Of a stretch of 64,000 nucleotides of DNA, positions 25,621-35,713 are shown one piece after another. The stretch spans positions 1 through 64,000 of the forward strand of contig NZ_JAELVH010000035.1 in assembly GCF_019399235.1 (NCBI RefSeq), given 5' to 3'. The translations under genes and the position numbers were made by a program. The DNA comes from Streptomyces poriferorum. Lineage in GTDB: Bacteria; Actinomycetota; Actinomycetes; Streptomycetales; Streptomycetaceae. How positions within the stretch are numbered: position 1 is the first letter of the stretch; each line of letters begins with the position of its first letter. The notes below the pieces were generated by a model. The model was not told the DNA's origin, made no database searches, and saw only the letters and a program-made list of their open reading frames with translations.

Positions 25621-26535
25621 ATGGCAAGCAGTACCGTCCGGCCGGAGGACCAGGACCGGCTCGCCGGGGAGGACGTCGCCCGGCGCCTGCTCGACTCGGC
25701 CTCGAAGCTCTCCTACGACCCGGCCACCGAGGTGGACTGGGACACCCCCCTGGACACCGCGCATCACGGCGCGAGCCCGGAGTGGAGCACTCTCTACGGC
25801 ACCGCGTACTGGCAGGAGTTGACCGATGACCAGCGCAAGGCGCTGACGCGCCAGGAGGCCGCTTCCGTAGCCAGCACCGGCATCTGGTTCGAGATGATCC
25901 TCCAGCAGATGGTGCTGCGCGACATGTACGCCAAGGACCCCACGGACCCGCGATTCCAGTGGGCGCTCACCGAGGTCGCCGACGAGTGCCGGCACTCCAT
26001 CATGTTCGCCCGCGGCGCCGCGAAGCTGGGCGCACCCGCCTACCGGCCGCGTCGCCCGGTGGTCGAACTGGGCCGCGCCTTCAAGACACTTGCCTTCGGC
26101 GAGGCGGCGTACGCGGCGATCCTCGTGGCGGAGGAGGTGCTCGACGTGATGCAGCGGGACTGGATGCGGGACGAACGGGTCGCGCCGTTCGTCCGGACGA
26201 TCAACAACATCCATGTGGTTGAGGAGTCGCGGCACATGAAGTTCGCCCGTGACGAGACCCGCAGGCGCCTGCGCACCGCGGGACCGCTGCGCCGGCAGAT
26301 CAACTCGCTCGTGGTCGCCATCGCCTCGTATTACATCGTCACCAGCATGGTGAACGCGGACGTCTACGCGAACGCGGGGCTGGACAGCGCACGCGCCCGC
26401 GCCGAGGCGAAGACCAACGAGCACCACAAGTCCCTGATGCGCTCCAGCTGTTCGGGCCTGATGGAGTTCCTGGCCTCGGCCCGTCTCCTCACCGGGCCGG
26501 CTCTCTTCTTCTACAAGCGCGCCCACCTGATCTGA
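25621..26535 (+). CDS. AurF-like diiron oxygenase
   Basis: The 304-residue soluble ferritin-like protein matches the AurF/DUF3066 group, di-iron enzymes that include N-oxygenases. Metal-binding helices are visible: STGIWFEMILQQM (Glu), VADECRHSIMFARG (ExxH), AEEVLDVMQRDW, and HVVEESRHMKFARDE (ExxH). It is followed at 95 nt by a ferredoxin-FprB reductase that could supply electrons, and preceded by a palindromic operator. Whether it acts on an amine, a lipid or another substrate cannot be told. Confidence 0.88.
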   Translation: MASSTVRPEDQDRLAGEDVARRLLDSASKLSYDPATEVDWDTPLDTAHHGASPEWSTLYGTAYWQELTDDQRKALTRQEAASVASTGIWFEMILQQMVLRDMYAKDPTDPRFQWALTEVADECRHSIMFARGAAKLGAPAYRPRRPVVELGRAFKTLAFGEAAYAAILVAEEVLDVMQRDWMRDERVAPFVRTINNIHVVEESRHMKFARDETRRRLRTAGPLRRQINSLVVAIASYYIVTSMVNADVYANAGLDSARARAEAKTNEHHKSLMRSSCSGLMEFLASARLLTGPALFFYKRAHLI

Positions 26536-26630
26536 CCCGAGCCCCCGCAAGCACGCCCCCTCTCCTGCGACCCGTCCTTCCCGAGCGCGCCGCCCCGATC
26601 TGATCCGAGCCGAGAGCCCGAGCTGACGCG

Positions 26631-28277
26631 ATGACCTACGCCATCACCCAGACCTGCTGCAGCGACGCCACCTGTGTCGCCGTGTGCCCCGTCAACTGCA
26701 TCCATCCCACGCCCGAGGAGCAGGCCTTCGGCAGCACGGAGATGCTCTACGTCGACCCGGAGACCTGCATCGACTGCGGCGCCTGCGCGGACGCCTGCCC
26801 GGTCGACGCGATCTTCCCGGTGGACAGCCTCTTCGGAGCGCAGAAGGAGTACGCCGGCATCAACGCGGCGTACTACGCGGGCCGGGAGCCGGAGCCGGCC
26901 TCCGGCCCGAACTTCCACGCCTGGGGCGAGCCGTCGTTCCCCCGCAGCCTTCCGTCGGACTTCGCCCCGATCCGGGTGGCCGTCGTCGGCACGGGCCCGG
27001 CCGGGATGTACGCCGCCGAGGACCTGCTGCTGCACACCAACGCCGAGGTGACGCTGATCGACCGGCTGCCGGTGGCGGGCGGCCTCGTCCGGTACGGCGT
27101 GGCGCCCGACCACCCCGCGACGAAGGGGGTCGGCGAGGCCTTCGCGCGATTCCACTCCCACCCCCGGGTCCGGATGCACCTGGGGGTCGAGGTCGGCAAG
27201 GACCTCACCGCCGAGGAGCTCTCCGCCCATCACGACGCGGTGATCTACGCGGTCGGCGCATCCGCCTCCCGCCGGCTCGGCATCCCGGGCGAGGATCTTC
27301 CGGCCAGCGCCCCGGCCACCTCGTTCGTGTCCTGGTACAACGCCCACCCGGAAGTCCCGCCGGAGACCTTCGACCTGTCCGCGGAGCGGGTGATCGTCGC
27401 CGGCAACGGCAACGTGGCGCTGGATGTGGCGCGCGTCCTCGTCACCGACCCCGCCGCGCTGGCGGGCACCGACATCGCCGGGCACGCGCTGGCGGCCCTG
27501 CGGGACTCCAGGGTCCGCGAGGTCGTCCTGCTCGGCAGGCGCGGCCCCGACGACACCGCCTGCACCGCGTCCGAACTGCTCGCTCTCGGGCACCTGCCTG
27601 GCGTGGAGCTGGTGGTCGACGACGGCGACCCGCGGACCGCGGCGGCGATCGACGAGGCCGCCACGGGCGCCAAGGCGTCCCTGCTGCGGGAGTTGCCCCG
27701 GGAGACGGTCGACTGGTCGCAGCCCCCGCCGCCCGGGCGTCGTATCGTCTTCCGCTTCCACTCCTCGCCGGTGGCGGTGCTCGGTGCCGACGCCGTCGAG
27801 GCGGTGCGGGTGACGGCCGCCGACGGTGATCAGGAGATTCCGACCGGCCTGTTCCTGCGGGCCATCGGTTACCGGGGCCTGCCGGTTCCCGGGCTGCCCT
27901 TCGACGAGGCGACCGGAACCGTGCCGCACGAGGGCGGCCGGGTGGCGGGCGTGCCCGGCAGCTATGTCGTCGGCTGGATCAAGCGCGGCCCCTCGGGCGG
28001 CATCGGGGCCAACCGCACCTGCGCCGCCGAGACCGTGGGCACCCTTCTGGCCGATGCCGTCGCGGGCGCGCTGCCCTCATCCCCGTACCCGGCGAAGGCG
28101 TTCGGGCGACTGGCCCGCAACCGCGGCCGTCAGGTGGTCGACGCCCGGGGGCTGGCCGCCATCGACCGCGCCGAGCAGGCCCGGGGGCGCGAACAGGGCC
28201 GTCCGCGCGTCAAGTTCGACACGGTTCCCGCACTGATCGCCGCGTCGAAGGGAAGCCGCTGGAGGTCAGTGCGCTGA
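26631..28277 (+). CDS. fprB: Ferredoxin-NADP reductase with N-terminal ferredoxin domain (FprB-like)
   Basis: The 548-residue flavoprotein starts with a bacterial two-cluster ferredoxin domain (CCSDATCVAVCPVNCIHP and CIDCGACADACPVDAIFP). It continues as an adrenodoxin-reductase-like enzyme: FAD motif VAVVGTGPAGMYAAEDLL, NADP motif VIVAGNGNVALDVARVL, and the C-terminal GGIGANRTCAAETV. This matches mycobacterial FprB. It probably shuttles electrons from NADPH to the diiron oxygenase encoded just upstream; the shared strand and lack of terminator support an operon. Confidence 0.92.
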   Translation: MTYAITQTCCSDATCVAVCPVNCIHPTPEEQAFGSTEMLYVDPETCIDCGACADACPVDAIFPVDSLFGAQKEYAGINAAYYAGREPEPASGPNFHAWGEPSFPRSLPSDFAPIRVAVVGTGPAGMYAAEDLLLHTNAEVTLIDRLPVAGGLVRYGVAPDHPATKGVGEAFARFHSHPRVRMHLGVEVGKDLTAEELSAHHDAVIYAVGASASRRLGIPGEDLPASAPATSFVSWYNAHPEVPPETFDLSAERVIVAGNGNVALDVARVLVTDPAALAGTDIAGHALAALRDSRVREVVLLGRRGPDDTACTASELLALGHLPGVELVVDDGDPRTAAAIDEAATGAKASLLRELPRETVDWSQPPPPGRRIVFRFHSSPVAVLGADAVEAVRVTAADGDQEIPTGLFLRAIGYRGLPVPGLPFDEATGTVPHEGGRVAGVPGSYVVGWIKRGPSGGIGANRTCAAETVGTLLADAVAGALPSSPYPAKAFGRLARNRGRQVVDARGLAAIDRAEQARGREQGRPRVKFDTVPALIAASKGSRWRSVR

Positions 28278-28310
28278 GCCGGACACCCGGCCCCCGCCCG
28301 GGAACAGGCG

Positions 28311-28835
28311 TCAGAACTCCTCCGGCTCCGCGACCTGCCCCTTGGCCCGCTTGCCGACGACGGCGACCGCGGCCGCGGCGCTGCCCACGAAGGCCAGGGC
28401 CACCATCCAGGGCTGGTTGAACGCGTGCCGGGTGGCGTGGTCCACGGAGTAGCGGCCGGGGCCCGTCAGGCCGATGGCGGCGGCGGTGAAGCCGAGGAAG
28501 GCGGGGTATTCGTAGCCGCCGCCCTGCGCGAAGAACCCGGCGGGGGCGTGGACGGCCACGGCTCCCGCCATGGCGCCCGCCGCGGCCGCGCCGGCGGCCG
28601 GGGTGGCCAGACCCAGGGCCAGCAGGACGCCGCCGCCGGCCTCGCCGAGACCGGCGGCGATCGCGCTGTGCTTCGGCGGGTGGAAGCCCATGGCCTCCAT
28701 CGCGGCCGTGGTGCCCTCGATGCCGCCGCCTCCGAACCAGCCGGCGAGTTTCTGGCTGCCGTGCGCGGCCAGCACCGCGCCGGTGCCGACACGAAGGACA
28801 AGCAGGCCTAGGTCACGACGGTTGACGCTGCCCAT
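28311..28835 (-). CDS. DoxX-family membrane protein
   Basis: The 174-residue protein has four likely membrane segments and a DoxX-type start (LGLLVLRVGTGAVLAAHGSQKLAGWFGGGGIEGT, then FHPPKHSAIAAGLGEAGGG). DoxX proteins take part in thiol/oxidative-stress systems or act as quinol-oxidase partners, but most are uncharacterised. The ATG at 28833-28835 is chosen by family alignment; upstream codons are not membrane-like. It converges with the fprB gene across a 33-nt gap. Confidence 0.85.
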   Translation of the reverse strand: MGSVNRRDLGLLVLRVGTGAVLAAHGSQKLAGWFGGGGIEGTTAAMEAMGFHPPKHSAIAAGLGEAGGGVLLALGLATPAAGAAAAGAMAGAVAVHAPAGFFAQGGGYEYPAFLGFTAAAIGLTGPGRYSVDHATRHAFNQPWMVALAFVGSAAAAVAVVGKRAKGQVAEPEEF

Positions 28836-28997
28836 GAGGGTCTCCGGAAGGATCGGGGGCCCGGCCGGAAGTGAGGGGGCCCGGGTGCGGTACGCACTCC
28901 ACTCTCCGCGCACCGGACTCCCGACGGGTCACGTTGTTACGCCGTCCGGGCGCCCCGGCAGCGGCGCGTGACCCGTGACACAGTGCGACGTACCTCA

Positions 28998-29017
28998 TTG
29001 TGCAACTTGTTGCACAA
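28998..29017. promoter_or_regulatory. Perfect 8+8 palindrome upstream of the FadH-like gene
   Basis: TTGTGCAA and TTGCACAA flank CTTG, 55 nt before the ATG. The symmetry suggests a dimeric repressor; the adjacent PadR (31321) or an unlinked TetR/MarR protein may bind it. Confidence 0.6.
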
Positions 29018-29047
29018 CGGCGATCCGGTGGTCTAGAACTGGCGTAA

Positions 29048-31087
<2,040 letters not shown>

Positions 31088-31100
31088 TCACGGCCTCCGG

Positions 31101-31123
31101 GGGCCGGACCTCCCGTCCGGCCC
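31101..31123 (+). terminator. Hairpin after the FadH-like gene
   Basis: GGGCCGGAC and GTCCGGCCC form a 9-bp stem with a CTCCC loop 13 nt past the stop codon. Confidence 0.7.
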
Positions 31124-31320
31124 TCCGGGCTCCTCAGGTCGTTTCCGCGAAGTCTCGTCCGGCCCGCGACGCCCGGCCCGCACGCCCGCGGCGTGACCGA
31201 AACGCCCGGGCAGCCCCGCTGCAGGGACGCTCCGGCACGTTGCGCGTACACGCGCCGGACGCCGCGGGCACCGCCCTCCGGGCGGACGACACTGTGCGGA
31301 CACTCCCTAGGATGCACCCC

Positions 31321-31872
31321 ATGTCACTCCCGCACGCGATCCTCACCGCCCTGCTCGAGAAGCCGTCGTCGGGGCTGGAGCTGACCCGCAGGTTCGACCG
31401 TTCGATCGGCTACTTCTGGTCGGCCACGCATCAGCAGATCTACCGCGAGCTGGGAAAGCTGGAGCAGGCCGGACAGATCAGGGCACTGGCGCCCGAACAG
31501 CCGGCCCGGGGGCAGAAGAAGGAGTACGAGGTACTGCCCGCGGGCCGCGAGGCGCTGTCCGCCTGGGTGGCCCGTCCGGAGGACCCGAAGCAGATCCGCG
31601 ATCCTCTGCTGCTGCGCATGCGGGCGGCGGCGGTCGTCGGTGCGCCCGGTCTCGACGCGGAGCTGCGCCGCCACCTCGCGCTGCACCGGCTCCGGCTCGC
31701 GGAGTATCTGGAGATCGGGGAGCGGGACTTCCCGCCCGGGCGGGACGCCGCTCAGGACCGGCTGCGCCATCTCGTGCTGCGCGGCGGCATCGATCTGGAG
31801 AACTTCTGGGTCGGCTGGCTGACCCGGGCACTGGCCGAGGACGCCGGCGCCGCGGCAGCCGACCTCGGGTAA
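31321..31872 (+). CDS. PadR-family transcriptional regulator
   Basis: The 183-residue protein has the PadR winged helix (HAILTALLEKPSSGLELTRRFDRSIGYFWSATHQQIYRELGKLEQAGQIRAL) and the Vir_C-type C-terminal helices (PLLLRMRAAAVVG ... RLRLAEYLEIGERDF). PadR proteins repress genes for phenolic-acid or drug stress responses. The ATG at 31321 follows TAGGA. It is downstream of the FadH-like gene on the same strand and converges with the EamA gene only 12 nt from its stop. Confidence 0.9.
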   Translation: MSLPHAILTALLEKPSSGLELTRRFDRSIGYFWSATHQQIYRELGKLEQAGQIRALAPEQPARGQKKEYEVLPAGREALSAWVARPEDPKQIRDPLLLRMRAAAVVGAPGLDAELRRHLALHRLRLAEYLEIGERDFPPGRDAAQDRLRHLVLRGGIDLENFWVGWLTRALAEDAGAAAADLG

Positions 31873-31884
31873 CGGGCAGCGCCC

Positions 31885-32844
31885 CTACGAGCGGCCGGCC
31901 CGGATCCGCCGCAGGTGGCCGTGTTCCTGGTGGAGTGCGGCCCGCGGGCTCCGGATGACCACCCTCGACGGGGCACCGGGAGGCGGTCCGGCCACGACCG
32001 CGTCCGCGGCCGGCGCGGTCCGCGCCTGGGCGCGGCTGAGCAGGATCACGCCCCGCACCGCCGCCGCCGAGCCCAGCAGCGCCGGGACCAGGCTGATCGT
32101 CCCGCCCTGGAGCCGCTCCCCAAGCAGGGCCAGGCCGATGGCCGCCGCGGCGACCGGATTGGCGAGGGTGACGACGGCGAGCGGCGCGCCGAGACCGCCC
32201 CGGTAGGCGGTCTGCGAGAGGAGCAGTCCGCCCATCGCGAAGGCCGACACGAGCACTGCGACGACCACCAGCCGCCAGCTGAACAGCGGGCCGCTGGTGT
32301 GGTCGGTGACGGCGACGGTCAGCGTCTGCGTCAGTGCGGAGGCGACGCCCGAGGTGATGCCCGAGGCCGCGGCGTGCCGCAGGCCGGGGCGGGCGCCGGG
32401 GCGGCTGAGCCCGGTGACGACGGCCACGGTTCCCGCTCCGACGACCAGCGCCTCGGCCATGCTCAGCGTCTCGTGCGGGGCGGAGCCGCCCGCGGTCATC
32501 AGCAGGGCGCCCAGGCCCAGGAGCGTCAGGAGCGTGCCGCGCCACTCGGTCGTCGAGACCCTGCGGCCGGCGGCCCGGGCGCCCAGCGGCACGGCCGCCA
32601 CCAGGGTGAGCGCGCCGAGCGGCTGGACGAGGGTGAGCGGACCGTACTTCAGTGCGGCGACGTGCAGCAGGGCGCCGCCGGCGTTCAGCCCGACGGCCGA
32701 CCACCACGCGCCGCTGCCGAGCAGCCGGAGCGTCCCCGTCCCCGGCGCGGTGCGCCCCGCGAGCCGCGCCTGCGCCACCGCGGCGGAGGCGTAGGCGGCG
32801 GCGGAGACGAGCGACAGCGCTACGGCGACCAGGGTGGCGTTCAT
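31885..32844 (-). CDS. EamA/DMT-superfamily transporter
   Basis: The 319-residue protein has about nine to ten membrane segments in two repeats, with patterns of the DMT family (VSAAAYASAAVAQARLAG; YGPLTLVQPLGALTLVAAVPLGAR; LGAPLAVVTLANPVAAAAIGLALLGERLQGG). The C-terminal tail of about 45 residues is basic and cytoplasmic. Its ATG overlaps the stop of the PAP2-like gene by 4 nt, so the two are translated together. The transported compound is unknown; a lipid-linked or polyprenyl compound is possible given the partner. Confidence 0.85.
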   Translation of the reverse strand: MNATLVAVALSLVSAAAYASAAVAQARLAGRTAPGTGTLRLLGSGAWWSAVGLNAGGALLHVAALKYGPLTLVQPLGALTLVAAVPLGARAAGRRVSTTEWRGTLLTLLGLGALLMTAGGSAPHETLSMAEALVVGAGTVAVVTGLSRPGARPGLRHAAASGITSGVASALTQTLTVAVTDHTSGPLFSWRLVVVAVLVSAFAMGGLLLSQTAYRGGLGAPLAVVTLANPVAAAAIGLALLGERLQGGTISLVPALLGSAAAVRGVILLSRAQARTAPAADAVVAGPPPGAPSRVVIRSPRAALHQEHGHLRRIRAGRS

Positions 32845-33680
32845 CGGCCGGCCCCTGCGGAGGCGTAGGTACGGCCTGACGCGTCGCGGGCGGCGACGGC
32901 GTACGCCGGCTCGCCCGCCGTGGACGGCCACGGCAGATGCTTCCGGACCGGCTCCGCCCGCGGCAGCCGCAGCGCCGCGAAGGCCACCGAGAGCAGCGCG
33001 GCCACGACGATCGAGTCCAGCCAGTAGTGGTTGGCGGTGCCGACTATGACGAGCAGCGTGATCGCCGGGTGCAGCAGCCACAGCCAGCGCCACCGCGAGC
33101 GGGTGGCGACGACGAGGCCGACGCCGACCATGACCGCCCAGCCGAAGTGCAGGGAGGGCATCGCGGCGAACTGGTTGGCCATCGAGTCGGTGGCGGGCGT
33201 GGACCCGTACACCGTCGGTCCGTAGACCTGGCCGGTGTCGACGAGGCCGGTGGCGGCGAGCAGCCGCGGCGGGGCGAGCGGGAACAGCAGGTGCAGGGCC
33301 AGTGCGGCACCGGTGAGCACGGCGAGGATGCGGCGGGACCACACGTAGTGGCGCGGCCGGCGCCAGTACAGCCAGCCGAGGAAGAGCAGGGTGGCCGGGA
33401 AGTGCACGGTCGCGTAGTAGGTGTTCGCGAGGTGGATCAGCGTCTCGTCGTGGAGCAGCAGACCCTGTACGGCGCCCTCGCCGGGCAGGTGCACGGCACG
33501 TTCGAGATCCCATACGCGTCCGGCGTTGTGGAACGCCTCGTCGACGTGACCGTTGGCCGCCTGGCGGCCGAACTTGTAGATCACGAAGAGTCCTACGACA
33601 AGAAGAAGCTCGCGGACGAGGGGCGGTCGGGCAGTAGTGTCCGGCTCCCGATCGGCGGGCCTGCTACCGGCGAACATCAT
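32841..33680 (-). CDS. PAP2-superfamily membrane phosphatase/transferase
   Basis: The 279-residue membrane protein has PAP2 catalytic motifs in the order seen in inositol-phosphotransferase-like (PAP2_3) proteins: YWRRPRHYVWSRR, AAMPSLHFGWAV (the PSxH motif) and GTANHYWLDSIV (the HxxxD motif). The start at 33678-33680 follows AAAGGGG; a start further up would translate the operator array and is rejected. It is coupled to the EamA gene by ATGA overlap and is divergent from a TetR gene. Confidence 0.85.
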   Translation of the reverse strand: MMFAGSRPADREPDTTARPPLVRELLLVVGLFVIYKFGRQAANGHVDEAFHNAGRVWDLERAVHLPGEGAVQGLLLHDETLIHLANTYYATVHFPATLLFLGWLYWRRPRHYVWSRRILAVLTGAALALHLLFPLAPPRLLAATGLVDTGQVYGPTVYGSTPATDSMANQFAAMPSLHFGWAVMVGVGLVVATRSRWRWLWLLHPAITLLVIVGTANHYWLDSIVVAALLSVAFAALRLPRAEPVRKHLPWPSTAGEPAYAVAARDASGRTYASAGAGR

Positions 33681-33748
33681 CCGGTGCCCCTTTGCTGACG
33701 AAGCGGTGTTGAAGCGGTGTTTCGGCGGCAGGGACGAGTCCACGCCGT

Positions 33749-33818
33749 ATCGATACGCCAGTGTACCGATACGGAGGCGTATCGGAACACTCACGTATCG
33801 GTACACTGGCGTATCGAT
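33749..33818. promoter_or_regulatory. Large symmetric operator array between PAP2 and TetR genes
   Basis: A perfect 25-bp inverted repeat (33749-33773 and 33794-33818) brackets 20 bp that contain a third copy of the core. The core CGTATCGGTACACT (or its complement, or CGTATCGGAACACT) occurs three times, ending or starting at 33773, 33778 and 33794. The forward copies are 16 bp apart. Position and symmetry mark it as the operator of the TetR protein encoded at 33854 acting on both genes. Confidence 0.75.
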
Positions 33819-33853
33819 GGACCTCGTCGCAGAGTCGCAGAGAGGGAAAGCGC

Positions 33854-34483
33854 ATGTCGTCGCTGGAAACGGAGCCGGAGCAGGCCACCGCGTCGCGCCG
33901 CTCGAAGATCACGCCGGAGCGGGAACAGGAGCTCTTCACGGCCGTGCTCGACACGCTGAGGGAGAGCGGCTACGAATCGCTCACCATGGAAGGCGTCGCC
34001 TCGCGCTCCCGCTGCGGCAAGTCCACCCTCTACCGCCAGTGGGGCTCGAAACCCGAACTGGTCGTCGCGGCGCTGCACGGGACCAGGCGCGGACTGCTCG
34101 GCCGGATCGACACGGGCACGCTGGCCGACGACCTGCGCGAGGCGGCACGCGCCATCGGCGAGGGCTCCGGACGCGACACGCCTCTGATGCTGGCCCTGAG
34201 CCATGCCGCCCTGCAGAGCCCGGAGCTGCTGTGCGCGCTGCGCGAGTCGCTGATCCTGCCCGAGCTGGCGGCGATCGACGCCATGGTCGCGCGCGGCGTG
34301 GAGCGCGGCGAGGTGGCCGCGGACAACCCGGCCACGGAGTTCGTCGCCACCCAGCTGGTGGGCGTGATGCGCGCCCGCCCACTGCTGGAGTGCGCCTACG
34401 CGGACGAGACGTTCCTCGTCCGCTTCGTGGAGGGCGCGGTCTTTCCCGCACTCGGCCTGGACGCTCGAGCGCCCGGGTCCTGA
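33854..34483 (+). CDS. TetR-family transcriptional regulator
   Basis: The 209-residue protein has a TetR HTH (ELFTAVLDTLRESGYESLTMEGVASRSRCGKSTLYRQWGSKPELV) followed by a TetR_C_16-like helical domain (LMLALSHAALQSPELLCALRESLILPELAAIDAMVARGVERGE). The ATG at 33854 is preceded by GAGGGAAAG; earlier in-frame codons are the operator array. It faces away from the PAP2/EamA pair, which it probably represses. Confidence 0.9.
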   Translation: MSSLETEPEQATASRRSKITPEREQELFTAVLDTLRESGYESLTMEGVASRSRCGKSTLYRQWGSKPELVVAALHGTRRGLLGRIDTGTLADDLREAARAIGEGSGRDTPLMLALSHAALQSPELLCALRESLILPELAAIDAMVARGVERGEVAADNPATEFVATQLVGVMRARPLLECAYADETFLVRFVEGAVFPALGLDARAPGS

Positions 34484-34490
34484 CAGACGT

Positions 34491-34596
34491 GGACCGTCGT
34501 CCCAGCGGATGACGACGGTCCGCCCGCGCCGCACCGTGGGGACGGGGGCGGCGCACCACCCGGCCGGCCGGTGACTTCTGCGGAAGTCACCGGCCG
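34491..34596 (+). terminator. Two consecutive hairpins after the TetR gene
   Basis: The first has an 11-bp stem (GGACCGTCGTC / GACGACGGTCC, 34491-34521). The second has a 14-bp stem (CGGCCGGTGACTTC / GAAGTCACCGGCCG) with a TGCG loop (34565-34596). Together they isolate the SPFH operon from the TetR transcript. Confidence 0.85.
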
Positions 34597-34699
34597 CCCG
34601 CGTTTGACCGCCGAGTTCCCGGCCACTCCTTCTCGTCTGCTTGACGATATGCAGCGCGGACCCATATCGTCTCCATGACGAGAACGAGGGGGTCCCACC

Positions 34700-35713
34700 A
34701 TGGCCGACATCACCCGGCGCTTCGGCTGGCGTCATCTGCGCTCAGCTCCCACCGCCCACATCCGCCACCACAAGCGTGGCCGGCTCGCCCACGACGGGGC
34801 GGGGCTGAGCTTCTGGTACCGGTCGCTGAGCGCCGCGCTCTCCGAGGTCCCGGTCAACGACCGCGAGCTGGCCATGGCGTTCCACGCCCGTACGGCCGAC
34901 TTCCAGGACGTCACCGTGCAGGCCACCGTCACGTACCGGATCAGCGATCCGGCCGAGGCAGCCGCACGCCTCGACTTCTCCGTCGACCCTGACACCGGCG
35001 CCTGGCGCGGCGCCCCGCTGGAGCAGATCGCGACGCTGCTGACCGAGACGGCCCAGCAGCACACCCTCGACGTCCTGGCCCGCACCCCGCTGGCCTCCGC
35101 ACTGGTGGACGGCGTCGCCTCGGTACGCGAACGAGTGGCGGCCGGCCTCGCCGCTGAGCCCAGGCTCCCCGCCACCGGCATCGACGTGGTGGCGGTGCGC
35201 GTCGTCGCCATCCGCCCCGAGGCCGAGGTCGAACGTGCGCTGCGCACCCCCGCCCGGGAGCAGATCCAGCAGGAGGCCGACCGGGCCACCTACGAACGCC
35301 GGGCCGTGGCCGTCGAGCGCGAGCGGACGATCGCCGAGAACGAGCTGGCCAGCCAGATCGAGCTCGCCCGGCGCGAGGAGCAGCTCGTCGAGCAGCGCGG
35401 GACCAACACCCGCCGCGAGGCCGAGGAGCACGCGGCGGCCGACGGAGTGCGCGCCGAGGCCGAAGCCGCGCGCACGGTGCGCCTCGCCCGCGCCGAGGCG
35501 GAGGCGGCCCGTGAGGTCGGCGCGGCCCGTGCCGAGTCGCAGGCGGCCTGGCTCCGGGTGCACGCGGAGGTGGCCCCCGCGACCCTGCACGCGCTGGCCG
35601 CGACCCGGCTCGCCGAGAACCTCCCGCGCATCGAGAGCCTCACCCTCTCCCCCGACGTCCTCACCGGCCTGCTCTCCAAGCTCGGCCGGACCGCGCCGGA
35701 GACCCGGGCGTGA
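34700..35713 (+). CDS. SPFH/Band 7 domain protein
   Basis: The 337-residue protein has a prohibitin/SPFH domain over about 20-190 (LSFWYRSLSAALSEVPVNDRELAMAFHARTADFQDVTVQATVTYRISDP; VDVVAVRVVAIRPEAEVERAL) and a long E/A/R-rich coiled coil (190-295) rich in RAEAEAAR-type heptads, as in flotillins. No clear N-terminal membrane anchor is visible, unlike typical flotillins, so membrane attachment may be indirect. The gene overlaps by 4 nt the next, NAD-kinase-like gene. Scaffold or membrane-organising function is known for the family. Confidence 0.88.
   Translation: MADITRRFGWRHLRSAPTAHIRHHKRGRLAHDGAGLSFWYRSLSAALSEVPVNDRELAMAFHARTADFQDVTVQATVTYRISDPAEAAARLDFSVDPDTGAWRGAPLEQIATLLTETAQQHTLDVLARTPLASALVDGVASVRERVAAGLAAEPRLPATGIDVVAVRVVAIRPEAEVERALRTPAREQIQQEADRATYERRAVAVERERTIAENELASQIELARREEQLVEQRGTNTRREAEEHAAADGVRAEAEAARTVRLARAEAEAAREVGAARAESQAAWLRVHAEVAPATLHALAATRLAENLPRIESLTLSPDVLTGLLSKLGRTAPETRA

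Noticed and set aside
33681..33806. Upstream start for the PAP2 protein (and likewise for the TetR protein)
   Set aside because: The extra N-terminus (RYVSVPIRLRIGTLAYRY) is translation of the operator repeats; the start at 33680 has a good ribosome-binding site.
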